The notes: generated by a model from the letters alone, not told the origin. A stretch of DNA of 64,000 nt from Bradyrhizobium sp. 149 (GCF_023073915.1 NZ_JADPKK010000019.1:1-64000); one strand, 5' to 3'. Positions 9,218 through 18,362 are shown, counted from the first letter of the stretch. Translations and numbers: made by a program.

Positions 9218-10123
9218 TCATGCCAGCCGCCGCGGCAGGCCGTGGTGGATCGTGCAGGCGGCGAGCGCGGCGTGGCCGAACGCGACCGAGATCTGGTGCA
9301 GGTCGGTGACGACGTCGCCGATCCCGTAGAGCCCGTCGACCGAGGTGCGCTGATGGTCGTCGACTTTCAGGTACCCCTCCGCGGTATGTTCGGCGCCCAG
9401 CGTCATCGCGAGATGCGATCGCACCTGCGCACCCATCGCGGGGTAGACGATCTCGAATTGCGCCGTCCGGCCGTCGGCGAAGACGGCTTCGACTCCGTTG
9501 TCTTTTCGCCTCAGACGCAGGCCGGGCGCGACGACGACCTCGACGCCCGCGTCGGCCAGCTCCGACGCTGCGGCGTTTCCGTCATCCTCGCCCGTTGCGA
9601 GCAGCGTCACGTCGCGCGAGTAGCCGCGCATGAACAGCGCCTTGCCGGCGGCACCGTGAAGCGGGCCAACGATTCCGATGCGACGGCCGATCGCCTCGAA
9701 GGCGTCGCAGACGGGACAGTAGCGCAACAGCCCGTCCGCGACCGCGGCGCGCCATTCGTCGAACGGCGGATGGGTGTCGACGATGCCGCAAGCAAGGATA
9801 ACGGTGGCAGCCTCATGCGCGCTGCCGTTCCAGATCGCCTGAAAACCCTGCTCGCACCGCCGCAAGGCGGTGACCTCGGCATCGTCGCGCGTGACGGCGA
9901 GCTCGCCCAGTTGCGCGGACATGCGCGCGAGCAGGTCGTTGCCGGACAAGCCGTGGACGAAGCCCGGCACATTGTGACTGCGCGGGATCAGCGCCGCCCG
10001 GCTCGCGCCTGCATCCACGACGCAGACGCGGCGGCGGAATCGCGCAAGGTAGATCGCGGCCATCAGCCCGGCGGGGCCGCCGCCGACGATCAGGCAATCA
10101 TACGACTGATCAGCCCCGGTCAT
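9218..10123 (-). CDS. Thioredoxin-reductase-like FAD/NAD(P) oxidoreductase
   Basis: A 301-residue flavoprotein with an N-terminal FAD-binding [10 protein letters not shown] motif, a central nucleotide domain and a C-terminal GIGDVV motif. A redox-active pair CPVC lies near residue 135, as in thioredoxin reductase. The second nucleotide site [13 protein letters not shown] departs from the GxGxxA consensus, so its pyridine nucleotide preference is uncertain. The gene overlaps the upstream FMN reductase by four bases, implying translational coupling. An electron-transfer role with its partner flavoprotein is inference. Confidence 0.85.
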   Translation of the reverse strand: MTGADQSYDCLIVGGGPAGLMAAIYLARFRRRVCVVDAGASRAALIPRSHNVPGFVHGLSGNDLLARMSAQLGELAVTRDDAEVTALRRCEQGFQAIWNGSAHEAATVILACGIVDTHPPFDEWRAAVADGLLRYCPVCDAFEAIGRRIGIVGPLHGAAGKALFMRGYSRDVTLLATGEDDGNAAASELADAGVEVVVAPGLRLRRKDNGVEAVFADGRTAQFEIVYPAMGAQVRSHLAMTLGAEHTAEGYLKVDDHQRTSVDGLYGIGDVVTDLHQISVAFGHAALAACTIHHGLPRRLA

Positions 10124-11196
10124 TTGGGATTTGGATCGGAAAGGCCCGCACCGGGCTGCCGAAGGTGTCCGCTCCGCGCCAACCGGACCGCGTTGCCCAG
10201 TGCGCGCGCGGCGTTCTGCACCTCTTTCTGGAATGCGCTGTCGTCATCGAGATCGCGGTGCGAGGTGGCGTATGGCTCCATGTAGCCGACATAGCCATCG
10301 AGCTCGGCGTGGCGGCCGGCCGAGACCAGCTGCATGTCGGTCAACCAATCCGACAGGGCCCTGCGCACGCCCTCGGCACCGACCGCATCGCCGTGAACGA
10401 CGAGACCGAAATGACGGCCGGCGAGATGGCGCGGATAGGACCAGCCCCTCAGCTCCATCGCCTTCGCCTCGGCGGCCTTCTTGCCGTGGGTCGAGGTGGG
10501 ATCGGGATTGCCGCCGTCGGCGCAGACCATGCGGTCCATCATCGCCTTGAGCCCGGCGGGCACGTGATACCAGTTCACCGGCGTCACGATCAGGATGCCA
10601 CGGGCCGCGACCCACAGCGGATAGATGTCGTTCATCCAGTCGCCGGTCTGCCCCAGCGAATAGTTCGGATAGCAGCTGCACGGCCAGTGGCAGAGCGGCA
10701 TCGCGGTTCCGACGCAGGACTTGCAGGGATGGATATGCTTGCCGAACTCCGACGCCAGGCGCGACAGATCGAGGATGTCGACGGCAAACCCCATCTCGAT
10801 GAAAACGGGCTCGGCGAGCTCGACCAGACGCCAAGTCTTGGACATCTCGCCGGGACAGGTGTGCTCGCTGCGGGCCGAGCCGTTGATGATGAGGATGCGC
10901 GGTGCCTCGTCCGCATCGTCATGGCGTCGCTGCGCAGCCAGGATTTTCGCGCGAGCATCGAGCCAGTCGATGGCGATGTCGTAGTCGGGATCGGAGAATC
11001 CGGCGCCCGCCTTTCGCGTCAGCGGGGCCTTGCGCGAATGGCTATAGGCATCCCAGGCAGCGCCGACGATGGCTTCGAGCTCGCGCTGGAGCGGTGCGAA
11101 GACGGGATCGACGAAGCCGCTCCTGTAGCGGCGCTCGAAAGCCTCGCGCGAGAGCTTGACGGGCGGCATCCCCTTGCGAACGTCGGCTTCCGTCAT
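10120..11196 (-). CDS. NADPH-dependent FMN reductase / flavodoxin-fold protein
   Basis: About 358 residues from the internal Met (MTEADVRKG), which has CGAGGAG upstream; the 42-residue upstream extension would cover a neighbouring gene. The flavodoxin-like core (about 110-300) shows [13 protein letters not shown] for phosphate binding and [19 protein letters not shown] in the flavin loop. A Cys-rich insert ([13 protein letters not shown]) is unusual for simple FMN reductases and could bind a metal or form disulfides. It is the first of a coupled pair with the flavoprotein downstream. Confidence 0.82.
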   Translation of the reverse strand: MTEADVRKGMPPVKLSREAFERRYRSGFVDPVFAPLQRELEAIVGAAWDAYSHSRKAPLTRKAGAGFSDPDYDIAIDWLDARAKILAAQRRHDDADEAPRILIINGSARSEHTCPGEMSKTWRLVELAEPVFIEMGFAVDILDLSRLASEFGKHIHPCKSCVGTAMPLCHWPCSCYPNYSLGQTGDWMNDIYPLWVAARGILIVTPVNWYHVPAGLKAMMDRMVCADGGNPDPTSTHGKKAAEAKAMELRGWSYPRHLAGRHFGLVVHGDAVGAEGVRRALSDWLTDMQLVSAGRHAELDGYVGYMEPYATSHRDLDDDSAFQKEVQNAARALGNAVRLARSGHLRQPGAGLSDPNPK

Positions 11197-11261
11197 GCTG
11201 GCTCCTCGCGGGTCGATACAGTCCGACCAACCCGGGGCGCAGCGCGGGGTTCCTCGTCGCT

Positions 11262-11462
11262 CTACTGGCGAACAACTTCCGGCGGCACATCGAATTGCGC
11301 GATGCGCTGATTCAGCCGCCACAGTTCGATGCGGTGCACCAGCACGAGCGAGGCGGCCTCGCGCTTGGCCTGCTCATCATCGTCGCAGACCAGATTGATG
11401 CATCCGAACACATGCCCGTCCGGATCGATCTGGAACGCGCGGTAATGCTTGATGCTCCGCAC
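11262..11462 (-). CDS. Small hypothetical protein
   Basis: A 66-residue protein with an N-terminal beta-rich part (YRAFQIDPDGHVFGCINLVCDD) and a C-terminal helix. The pattern resembles short rhizobial proteins often found beside stress or regulatory genes, but no function is assigned. It starts two bases after the end of the preceding small gene and lies 65 bases before the FMN reductase gene on the same strand. Confidence 0.7.
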   Translation of the reverse strand: MRSIKHYRAFQIDPDGHVFGCINLVCDDDEQAKREAASLVLVHRIELWRLNQRIAQFDVPPEVVRQ

Positions 11463-11463
11463 G

Positions 11464-11670
11464 TTACGGTCCTCGTCTCGGGTAGACGGGTTCGGTCAGC
11501 CAGTCCGTCAGATTCGAGGTCACCTCGTTTTGTTTGGCGCGCCGAAGCAGCATGTCGCGCTCCTTGCCGGGCGGCAGGCTGCGCGCGCGCTCGCGAGCGG
11601 TTTCGGCAAATGCCGCTAATCGCTCTTGGAGCGATTGGGTCTGTTTCCTGCGGTTGCGTTTGGCGGTCAT
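11464..11670 (-). CDS. Small basic helical protein
   Basis: A 68-residue, highly charged protein (MTAKRNRRKQTQSL at the N terminus) predicted to be one long amphipathic helix followed by a Pro-ending tail. It lies immediately before the 66-residue gene, with only a one-base gap, so the two are almost certainly co-transcribed. No domain is recognised. Confidence 0.7.
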   Translation of the reverse strand: MTAKRNRRKQTQSLQERLAAFAETARERARSLPPGKERDMLLRRAKQNEVTSNLTDWLTEPVYPRRGP

Positions 11671-11706
11671 TGTACTTTCACAAAGCCCTTTGGATGGAAG
11701 GAAATT

Positions 11707-11736
11707 GGCCCCGGCGGGAGGTCTGGCGCCGGGGCC
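11707..11736. other. Perfect 10-bp inverted repeat upstream of the small-protein pair
   Basis: GGCCCCGGCG and CGCCGGGGCC arms are separated by 10 bases. It lies 37-66 bases upstream of the leftward 68-residue gene. It has no T-run, so it could be a 5' leader hairpin or an operator rather than a terminator. Confidence 0.45.
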
Positions 11737-11913
11737 CAGGTTTCCATGCCGGTTTGGGGGCGGCCCAGCCCGGCAGCGTTCGAAGCTTCGGCCGCAACGG
11801 CAGGTTCCAGCATTTCAATAAGTTAACGGTGCGTGATTTTGCTGGTGCGAAGGACAGCGCCCGAGCAGCGCTGGATGCGTGCAGTCGGGCGCCATCCCGA
11901 CGCGTGCTGCACG

Positions 11914-12141
11914 TTAGCTATCGGCGGTTCTATTTCGGCGGCACAAGTTTGGGGGGGCCTGCTCTTCGCGGTTATCGCGAAGAGCCTTGAGCTCCGCACG
12001 CAGCATCGCGCTTTCCATCACCACTCGGCGCACCTCGCGCGTGGCATTATCAAGCTGATCCGCGACCGCTCTGTGCTGCGCCCGGAGGGCGCGGCTCGCT
12101 TCGATCGCGCGCTCAGCGCGGGCAAGCAGGACGTCATTCAT
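11914..12141 (-). CDS. Small coiled-coil protein
   Basis: A 75-residue protein from the Met at 12141 (MNDVLLARAERAIEA); an upstream frame to 12228 crosses the promoter repeats and is not supported. It is predicted to be one long heptad-patterned helix rich in Ala, Arg and Glu. Its N-terminal pattern (LARAERAIEASRALR) resembles that of the rightward small gene at 16410 (LIRRAEDAIATARRLLR), suggesting the two may be distant relatives flanking the CheB-CheR kinase locus. Function is unknown. Confidence 0.65.
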   Translation of the reverse strand: MNDVLLARAERAIEASRALRAQHRAVADQLDNATREVRRVVMESAMLRAELKALRDNREEQAPPNLCRRNRTADS

Positions 12142-12178
12142 GGAGCCAGAGTATAAAAGCTTCGCGACGACAGCGCCT

Positions 12179-12205
12179 TTACGTAAGTTACGTAAGTTAC
12201 TCAAA
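12179..12205. repeat. Three tandem 9-bp iterons (TTACGTAAG type)
   Basis: TTACGTAAG occurs twice in direct tandem, followed by a degenerate third unit TTACTCAAA. Each perfect unit contains the palindrome TTACGTAA. The array sits about 40-65 bases upstream of the small coiled-coil gene start, so it is a plausible regulator-binding site. Confidence 0.6.
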
Positions 12206-12317
12206 ACCAGTGATCCGCTCAAAAACATCCGCGAACGCTAACTTGGATCAAGTATCTCGGAACCCGTCGACCGTCTTCGGCAGAGGATCGGCGTGCCGTT
12301 TCCAAGCGAGAGAGCGC

Positions 12318-13064
12318 TCAGCCCCGCCGATAGAGTTGCAGATAGCTCGGCGAGAACAGCGCCGCGTCCTTGAGCGCATCGAGATCGGTGATGGTCAGCG
12401 TGCGATCGCGCAGCACGATCAGGCCGGAGGCACGCAGCTCCTGAACCGTGCGGTTGAGATGGACCACCGACAGCCCGGTGGCGTCCGCAAGATCCATTTG
12501 CGTCACCGGCATCACGCAGGAATTGCCGTCGACCATGCCGACCGGACGCAGCCGCTCGATAATCTCACAGAACAGATGGGCCACGCGTTCGAACGCCACC
12601 CGGCGGCCGAGATTGATGGCCCATTCGCGCTGGATGGCGTTGTTGACGAGGGTCTCGCACCAGAACGCTTCCGCCAACGCGCGGTCGCCCGCCACCAGAC
12701 CCTCGAACCGCGCGCGCTTGATTTCGGTGTAGACCACCGCAGTCATCGCCGCGATGGAATGATCCATCACCGACAGCAGGAACGCATGCGCGTCGCAACT
12801 TTCGCCGGGAAAGAGAAAGTTGACGATCTGGCGCCGACCGTCCTCGAGCGTCTTGTAGCGGCAGAGCCACCCCGACAGCACGAGGCGGACACTGTCGACC
12901 GGATCTCCCTCCGAGATCAGATCCTCGCCCGACTCTGCGCGCTGGATTCCCTCGAGCATGGCGTATTCGAGCGAGGTGCGCGCCTCCGTCGAGAGGGGCC
13001 TCAGCACGTTCAGCCGGCGAATGACCGGCTCCACCAGACTGCGATCTAGCGTCGACAAGGGCAT
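12318..13064 (-). CDS. Crp/Fnr-family transcriptional regulator
   Basis: A 248-residue regulator with a cyclic-nucleotide-type beta-barrel (about 20-140), a long dimerisation helix and a C-terminal winged helix. The recognition region reads TQMDLADATGLSVVHLNRTV. No Cys cluster for an Fnr iron-sulfur site is present. Its ATG overlaps the stop codon of the CheB-CheR kinase gene (TAATG), so the two are translationally coupled. This suggests that it is the transcriptional output, or a co-regulator, of that signalling protein. Confidence 0.9.
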   Translation of the reverse strand: MPLSTLDRSLVEPVIRRLNVLRPLSTEARTSLEYAMLEGIQRAESGEDLISEGDPVDSVRLVLSGWLCRYKTLEDGRRQIVNFLFPGESCDAHAFLLSVMDHSIAAMTAVVYTEIKRARFEGLVAGDRALAEAFWCETLVNNAIQREWAINLGRRVAFERVAHLFCEIIERLRPVGMVDGNSCVMPVTQMDLADATGLSVVHLNRTVQELRASGLIVLRDRTLTITDLDALKDAALFSPSYLQLYRRG

Positions 13065-16000
13065 TAGCTGGCCACCGCCGGTGTATGGAACGCCCGTTTA
13101 CTGAGGGGAATGGTGATCGTGCATTCCACACCCCTCGGATTGAATGCCATCGTGGTCTGCCCCTTGAACTCGAACGCGAGTGTGCGCTCCAGGAGCTCCG
13201 TCCCAAATCCTTTGTGCGGCGGCGGCGCAACCGGCGGCCCGCCGCGCTCCCGCCACTCGAACACCAGCTCCGCCGGCTCGGTGCCCTGCTCAATGCGCCA
13301 GGAAATCTCGATGCGACCTATCGGCCGGCTCAGGGCACCGTATTTCAGCGCGTTGGTCGCGAGCTCGTGGATGGCAAGCGCGAACGTCTCCGCTGCCTTC
13401 GAGTGAAAACGCACCGTGGGACCGCTGACACGCACCTGCTCGCCTTCCCTGGCATTATAGGCCAGCAGCTCCTCGACGGCGAGGTATTCGAGATCAACTC
13501 CGCCTTCGGGATCGCGGGTCACCAGCGCCTGGGTACGGGCGAATGCGTTGAGCCGGCCATCGAGATGGGAAGCAAACTCCTCGACCGTCGAGCTCGTATC
13601 GGCCGTGCGACGGGCGATCGAGCGCACCACGCCGAGCGTGTTGCGGACCCGATGCTGGAGCTCGGCCAGCAGCAGGCGCTGCCGCTCCTCGGCGCGGGTA
13701 ATGGCTGTGATGTCGACGAAGGTGATGACGACCCCGGCGATGAAATTGTCGATGCTGCGATAGGGCAGGATGCGCACGATGTAGCGCGTGCCGCCGTCCG
13801 GGTCCCTCAGCTCGCGCTCGGCGATCGCGAGTGTGCGCAGCACCCCGCGGATGTCGTCATAGAGCTCCTCGATCGGGATGCGCGCCTTGATGTGGGCGAT
13901 GGGGCGGCCCGTGTCGGTTTCGACGAGATGCAGAACCTGCGTGATCGCCGGCGTGAAGTTCATCACGCGCAGATCGTTGTCGAGGAACACGGTCGCGATC
14001 TGGGTGCTCTCCAGGAAATTCTCGAGGTCGCTGGTGGCGCGCGTCAATTCCTGGACGCGGTGGGCCAGCTCGCCGTTGACAGTGGTCAGTTCCTCGTTCA
14101 CCGACTGCAATTCCTCGCGCGAGGTTTCGAGCTCTTCGTTCGCGGACTGAAGCTCTTCGTTGAGCGACTGGTACTCCTCGTTCGAGGACTTCAGCTCCTC
14201 ATTGGTGCTTTCGAGCTCCTCGATGGTCGCCTGAAGGCGCTCGCGCGTCGCCCTCAGCTCGCCTTCGATACGCTCGACATGCTCGGTCTGCACCAGCGCA
14301 TTGGAATTGCCCTCGTCGGCATCCATGACGCGCACCGGGCCGTCCTTGAACAGGACGACGAAATTGCGCTGGCCGCTGCCGCCATCCTGGATCGGCTCCA
14401 CCGTGATATCGACGAGAACGCGATGGCCGTTGGCGCCGAGTTGCACCTGCTCGACATGTGCGGGCTCGTTGGTCTCCGTCGCGCGGTTGAGCACCGCGCG
14501 CAGCTCCAGGCGGAGATCGCGATGGACAAGTTGGAGCAGGTCGAGCGTGGCGGCGCCTGCCGTCGGCTCGATAAAGCGGCCGGTGCGCCCGGAAAAATGC
14601 AGGACCTGAAAGTTGCTGTCCGTAATGACATAGGCGGGCGAGTAGCGTTCCGCGACCCGCTGCGCGCGCCGCTCGAGCCCGACGTCGGGGCGGAACGAGC
14701 GCGACGGCGGTACCTCGGCGGGCGCCCTGCCCGCGGCGGTCGTGATTGGAAATTCCGGCGGCAGCCGCGTTCCGGTCTCGAGCTTCTTGAAGATGCGGGC
14801 GCGGCGGTCGATCGGCACGAACAGTTTTGGATGCCGCGTCACGTTCTCGGAATTGCCGAGGAACAGGAAGCGATCCGGCAGAAGCGCGAAATGGAATAGC
14901 GGGATCACCCGGTTCTGCAGTTCGGCATTGAGATAGATCAGCAGGTTGCGGCAGGAGACGAGATCGAGCTTGGAGAACGGTGCGTCCTTGATCACGTTAT
15001 GCTGCGAGAAGATGCACATTTCGCGCAGCTCCTTGACCACGCAATAGGTGTCACCCTCGCGCACGAACCAGCGCGCCAGCCGCTCGCTGGTCATCTCCGC
15101 CTCGATCTTGGTGCGGTAACGGCCGACGCGCGCGGTCGCCAGCGCCCGTCCGTCGATGTCGGTAGCGAAGATCTGAACCTGCGGCGCGGAGTCCATTTTG
15201 GCCATGTGCTCGCGCAGGAGAATACCGATCGAATAGGCCTCCTCTCCAGTGGCGCAGCCGAGCACCCAGACGCGAACCTGCTGGCCCGCGCTCTTGCCTT
15301 CGAAGATCTTCGGGACGATCTGGCTCTCCAGCACCTCGAATTCGCGCTTGTCGCGGAAGAATTCGGTGACGCCGATCAAGAGATCGTTGAAGAGGTGCTG
15401 CACCTCGTCCTGGTCGTTGCGCAGGAAATCGACATAGGCGGAAATATCGGCGATCTGAACCACCTGCATGCGTCGCTGCACGCGGCGCAGAAAGGTATTC
15501 TGCTTGTAGCCGTGGAAATCATTGCCGGTCTTGCTGCGCAGGATGTCGGCAATGCGCGACAGCGAGGTCGCCGCAGCGGCCAAGACCTCATCGAACCCCT
15601 GCTTCTCTTCCAGCCGCCGCAGATGACGGGCATAGACCTGGATGTGCTCGGCGATCTCTTCCGCGGTCAGCACGTAGTCGGCGATCGCTGCCGGCGTGTT
15701 GGCGTCCTTCAGATGATCAGCCTCGTCACTGGCGCCCTTTTCAGCGATGGCGAGACCACCGTGATCCTTCAGCGTCGCGGTACCCAGCGTGCCATCGCCG
15801 CCGATGCCTGACAGGATCACGCCGATCGATTGCTCGGCGCGTTCTTCAGCCAGCGACACCAGGAAGCTGTCGATGGTGGCCCGCTCGCCCGGCGCCTGCT
15901 CGGCCTCTCGGACTGCGAAGCGCCCGCCACGGATGGTGGTGATCATCGCCGGCGGGCATAGGTAGATCGTGCCGCCCTCGATGGTCTGGCCGTCGCTGAC

Positions 16001-16249
16001 GTCGGCGATCTTGCCGCCGTTGGAATTTCGCACGATCTGGCGCAGCCGCGGCTCGTCGAGCGTCTCATGATGTTGAAGCGCCAGCACGACGGCTTGGTCG
16101 GCGCCTAGGGTCAGCTTGGCAAAGAAGCGCTCGATGCTATCCAGGGCTGTCGGCGGGGCGCCCACGCCGATGATCAGCGGGGATCTGATCTGGCGCTCTC
16201 TTTCGACCGGCTGGTCGCCGATTTCATGCATGGTCTCGGTAGCTCTCAT
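13064..16249 (-). CDS. CheB-CheR-PAS-HWE hybrid signalling kinase
   Basis: A 1061-residue fusion. A CheB-like domain (about 25-200) is followed by a CheR methyltransferase (about 240-490) with the SAM-binding GCATGEEAYS and SCRNLLIYL. Then come a linker/PAS region, a coiled coil of repeated EEL units (about 655-735), a PAS domain (about 735-850) and an HWE histidine kinase (about 860-1050). Phospho-acceptor His866 lies in LQHRVRN and the N-box in HELATNALKYG. The CheB part reads IGVGAPP where active enzymes have GxSxG, so the catalytic Ser is Gly and the domain is probably not an esterase. HWE kinases often feed general stress or light responses. Confidence 0.92.
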   Translation of the reverse strand: MRATETMHEIGDQPVERERQIRSPLIIGVGAPPTALDSIERFFAKLTLGADQAVVLALQHHETLDEPRLRQIVRNSNGGKIADVSDGQTIEGGTIYLCPPAMITTIRGGRFAVREAEQAPGERATIDSFLVSLAEERAEQSIGVILSGIGGDGTLGTATLKDHGGLAIAEKGASDEADHLKDANTPAAIADYVLTAEEIAEHIQVYARHLRRLEEKQGFDEVLAAAATSLSRIADILRSKTGNDFHGYKQNTFLRRVQRRMQVVQIADISAYVDFLRNDQDEVQHLFNDLLIGVTEFFRDKREFEVLESQIVPKIFEGKSAGQQVRVWVLGCATGEEAYSIGILLREHMAKMDSAPQVQIFATDIDGRALATARVGRYRTKIEAEMTSERLARWFVREGDTYCVVKELREMCIFSQHNVIKDAPFSKLDLVSCRNLLIYLNAELQNRVIPLFHFALLPDRFLFLGNSENVTRHPKLFVPIDRRARIFKKLETGTRLPPEFPITTAAGRAPAEVPPSRSFRPDVGLERRAQRVAERYSPAYVITDSNFQVLHFSGRTGRFIEPTAGAATLDLLQLVHRDLRLELRAVLNRATETNEPAHVEQVQLGANGHRVLVDITVEPIQDGGSGQRNFVVLFKDGPVRVMDADEGNSNALVQTEHVERIEGELRATRERLQATIEELESTNEELKSSNEEYQSLNEELQSANEELETSREELQSVNEELTTVNGELAHRVQELTRATSDLENFLESTQIATVFLDNDLRVMNFTPAITQVLHLVETDTGRPIAHIKARIPIEELYDDIRGVLRTLAIAERELRDPDGGTRYIVRILPYRSIDNFIAGVVITFVDITAITRAEERQRLLLAELQHRVRNTLGVVRSIARRTADTSSTVEEFASHLDGRLNAFARTQALVTRDPEGGVDLEYLAVEELLAYNAREGEQVRVSGPTVRFHSKAAETFALAIHELATNALKYGALSRPIGRIEISWRIEQGTEPAELVFEWRERGGPPVAPPPHKGFGTELLERTLAFEFKGQTTMAFNPRGVECTITIPLSKRAFHTPAVAS

Positions 16250-16409
16250 TCAGTGACGGGGACCAGCGGACGCCCGCTCGCCGCAAATAACAGAATTGAT
16301 GTTATCCCAACAGGAGAAAGGCGGAAACGTCGCGCTGCGTTCCATACAGCGAGCATCGTTGTCAATTCCCGACCAAAGGCCCATAGTTACGTGCGGCAGG
16401 AGCCCCGTG

Positions 16410-16715
16410 ATGCAGACGTCCGTAGACCTTGCGACCCTGATCAGACGGGCCGAGGACGCCATCGCGACCGCGCGCCGGCTGCTCCGCGAGAACGATCGTT
16501 TGCGCCGCAACGCCGAGCGGCAACTCGACTTCATGTATGAGCTCGGCGCAGATTTCGGGCGGCCTGCCGCCCGGATCACTCCGGACCGACTTGCTGCCGA
16601 AGATAGGCAATCCGCTGCTCGATCAGGACGCGATGGCGCAGCCATTCGGTCAGGGTCTGCTTCAGGGCCTCCGCCAACCGTTCCGCCTGGGCCGCCTCAT
16701 GGCTGCCGGCACTGA
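16410..16715 (+). CDS. Small coiled-coil protein, 3' end overlapping an opposite gene
   Basis: From the ATG at 16410 (GGAG ribosome site seven bases upstream) the first 55 or so residues form a well-patterned Arg/Glu-rich helix (MQTSVDLATLIRRAEDAIA). After about residue 55 the translation becomes Gly/Pro/Arg-rich and lies antisense to the oppositely oriented gene at 16576-16842, so the natural stop may have been lost. The gene is divergent from the CheB-CheR kinase. Function is unknown; the N-terminal half is credible, the C-terminal half is doubtful. Confidence 0.55.
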   Translation: MQTSVDLATLIRRAEDAIATARRLLRENDRLRRNAERQLDFMYELGADFGRPAARITPDRLAAEDRQSAARSGRDGAAIRSGSASGPPPTVPPGPPHGCRH

Positions 16716-16842
16716 GTTGACGGATCCGATCCTCCTGGTCTCGGATGCGCTGCCAACCCTCTTCAATATCCTGATCGGCCTTGATCAGATGGCGGCGCTC
16801 GGTGTCGAGCTGCTCGGTCCATTCGGCGAGAGAAATGTTCAT
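16576..16842 (-). CDS. Small helical protein
   Basis: An 88-residue protein from MNISLAEWTEQLD, predicted to be two long charged helices (one with IEEGWQRIRDQEDRIRQL) that could pair as a hairpin coiled coil. It begins nine bases after the CheB-like gene ends on the same strand, so they are probably co-transcribed. No catalytic motif is present. A partner or adaptor of the CheB/kinase module is possible but inferred only from position. Confidence 0.65.
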   Translation of the reverse strand: MNISLAEWTEQLDTERRHLIKADQDIEEGWQRIRDQEDRIRQLSAGSHEAAQAERLAEALKQTLTEWLRHRVLIEQRIAYLRQQVGPE

Positions 16843-16850
16843 GGCGACCC

Positions 16851-17858
16851 TCAAGCGTCCCGCTTGCGAACCGGAGGATCGAGCGACTTTAGCACAACCC
16901 GCCGGATCATGTCGGCATATTCGCGATATTCGGCAGCCCGCGCCTGGTACATCTCGGCGACCGCAGGCCGGCCACTGCGGCGGCCGTCGGCGGCCATGCG
17001 CTGCACCAGCTCAGCCCGCTCCTCGATGATGCGCAGCGCGACCCGCAGAGCTTCATCCACTCGCCCCTCCTGCTCTTTTGCGAGGACGTCGCCAGTGAAG
17101 GCGTGACCGACCTGGCAACGGAAGCGCATCGGACGCGCTTCCTTGATCTCAGACAGCACGCCCCCGCAGGCGGGACAGGTCAGCGCAACCGGATCAGCCA
17201 CGGCGAGGAGATTGTCGCTGCCGATCCGTTCGCCGGCCGCGATCTCGACCTCGAGCCGGATCTCCGGCGGGATCGGCAGCGCGGCGCCGGCAGCCTCCCT
17301 GGCAAGATCAGAGAGGACATCACCCATTCCGGCGCCGGCGACGCAAAGATCGATGATGGTCGCCTCCAGGGCGCTCCTTGGCATCTCATCGGCGATGGCG
17401 TCCGAGGGGTCCTGAACCACGGATATCCCGCCGCAGCGCTTGATCGCGTTGAGACCGGCCGCACCGTCGGACAACAGGCCGCTGAGGAGCACGCCGATCA
17501 CGCGCGGGCCGTAATTGATGGCGGCCGAGCGAAACAAGGCGTCGATGGCCGGCCGGACCATGTTCTCGCGCGGGCCGCGCCCGAGGAACACGCGATCCTC
17601 GGACAGCAGCAGATGATGGTCCGGTGCGGCCAGATAAACCTGGCCCGGCTCTATCTTCATGCCGCTTTCGGCCTGCCGGACCGGAAGTGGGCCGGCGCTG
17701 CTGGCCACCGTCGAGAGAATGCCGATGCCCTGCGCCGGGATGTGCAGGACGATGAACACCGCCGCGGGCAGATCGGGCGGCAGGCGGCCGAGGATCTGCT
17801 TCAGCGGTGCGGTCGCACCGGCCGAGCCACCTATGACGATGATGTCGCGGTTGCTCAT
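16851..17858 (-). CDS. Stand-alone CheB-type methylesterase with zinc-ribbon-like tail
   Basis: About 335 residues. The N-terminal CheB domain keeps the catalytic triad: Ser12 in IGGSAGA, a His in VLHIPAQG and an Asp in LLSDGAAG. There is no receiver domain. Residues about 215-260 contain CPACGG and FRCQVGHAF, a Cys/His pattern like a small zinc ribbon, followed by a helical tail. CheB enzymes remove methyl esters from glutamates of chemoreceptors. With no chemoreceptor genes nearby, the target may be another helical bundle. An upstream TTG at 17891 is possible; the ATG at 17858 is preferred. Confidence 0.9.
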   Translation of the reverse strand: MSNRDIIVIGGSAGATAPLKQILGRLPPDLPAAVFIVLHIPAQGIGILSTVASSAGPLPVRQAESGMKIEPGQVYLAAPDHHLLLSEDRVFLGRGPRENMVRPAIDALFRSAAINYGPRVIGVLLSGLLSDGAAGLNAIKRCGGISVVQDPSDAIADEMPRSALEATIIDLCVAGAGMGDVLSDLAREAAGAALPIPPEIRLEVEIAAGERIGSDNLLAVADPVALTCPACGGVLSEIKEARPMRFRCQVGHAFTGDVLAKEQEGRVDEALRVALRIIEERAELVQRMAADGRRSGRPAVAEMYQARAAEYREYADMIRRVVLKSLDPPVRKRDA

Positions 17859-17933
17859 GGAACCCGCTTTCTTTTGTATCGTTTGTACCAAGGCGGGTCA
17901 CCGCCCTATGTTCCTAGGACCGGAAAGGAAGGC

Positions 17934-18350
17934 ATGGGAGGCACCATGGCGATATCGCCCACGTCGTCACGTCCGCTGTCGCCGCTCAGCGGGCGGCGGA
18001 TCTTCGTTGTCGAGGACGAATATTTTCTCGCCGATGACATTGGCAGGGCATGTCGCGCGCTCGGCGCAGATGTCGCGGGCCCGGTGGGTGATCTCGACGA
18101 CGCGCTCAGGATTCTGCACGACGGCAGCATCCTCGATGCCGCCGTGCTCGACGTGAACATCCGCAGTCAGATGATCTTTCCGGTCGCCCGTGAACTGAAG
18201 GCAAGGAACGTACCCTTCATCTTCACGACCGGATACGACAAGGTCACCATCAGTCCGGAATTCCACGACGTGCCGATCCTGGAAAAACCGATCGATCTGC
18301 CGGCGATGGGACAGAAGCTGGCCGCGCTGATCGCCGATCTGCACTGTTGA
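17934..18350 (+). CDS. Single-domain response regulator (receiver only)
   Basis: A 138-residue receiver domain with no output domain: acidic pocket FVVEDEYF, phospho-acceptor Asp73 in VLDVNI, the conserved Thr in FTTGYD and Lys in ILEKPI. It is divergent from the CheB gene and sits close to the HWE kinase, making it a candidate phosphate acceptor for that kinase. An alternative start at 17946 has a GGGAGG site four bases away; the first Met has AAAGGA. Single-domain receivers act by protein-protein contact or as phosphate sinks. Confidence 0.88.
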   Translation: MGGTMAISPTSSRPLSPLSGRRIFVVEDEYFLADDIGRACRALGADVAGPVGDLDDALRILHDGSILDAAVLDVNIRSQMIFPVARELKARNVPFIFTTGYDKVTISPEFHDVPILEKPIDLPAMGQKLAALIADLHC

Positions 18351-18362
18351 GCAGGACGACGA

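Noticed and set aside
13085..14899. Rightward open frame of 604 codons opposite the kinase fusion
   Set aside because: Antisense shadow of the PAS/HWE kinase coding region; no motif.
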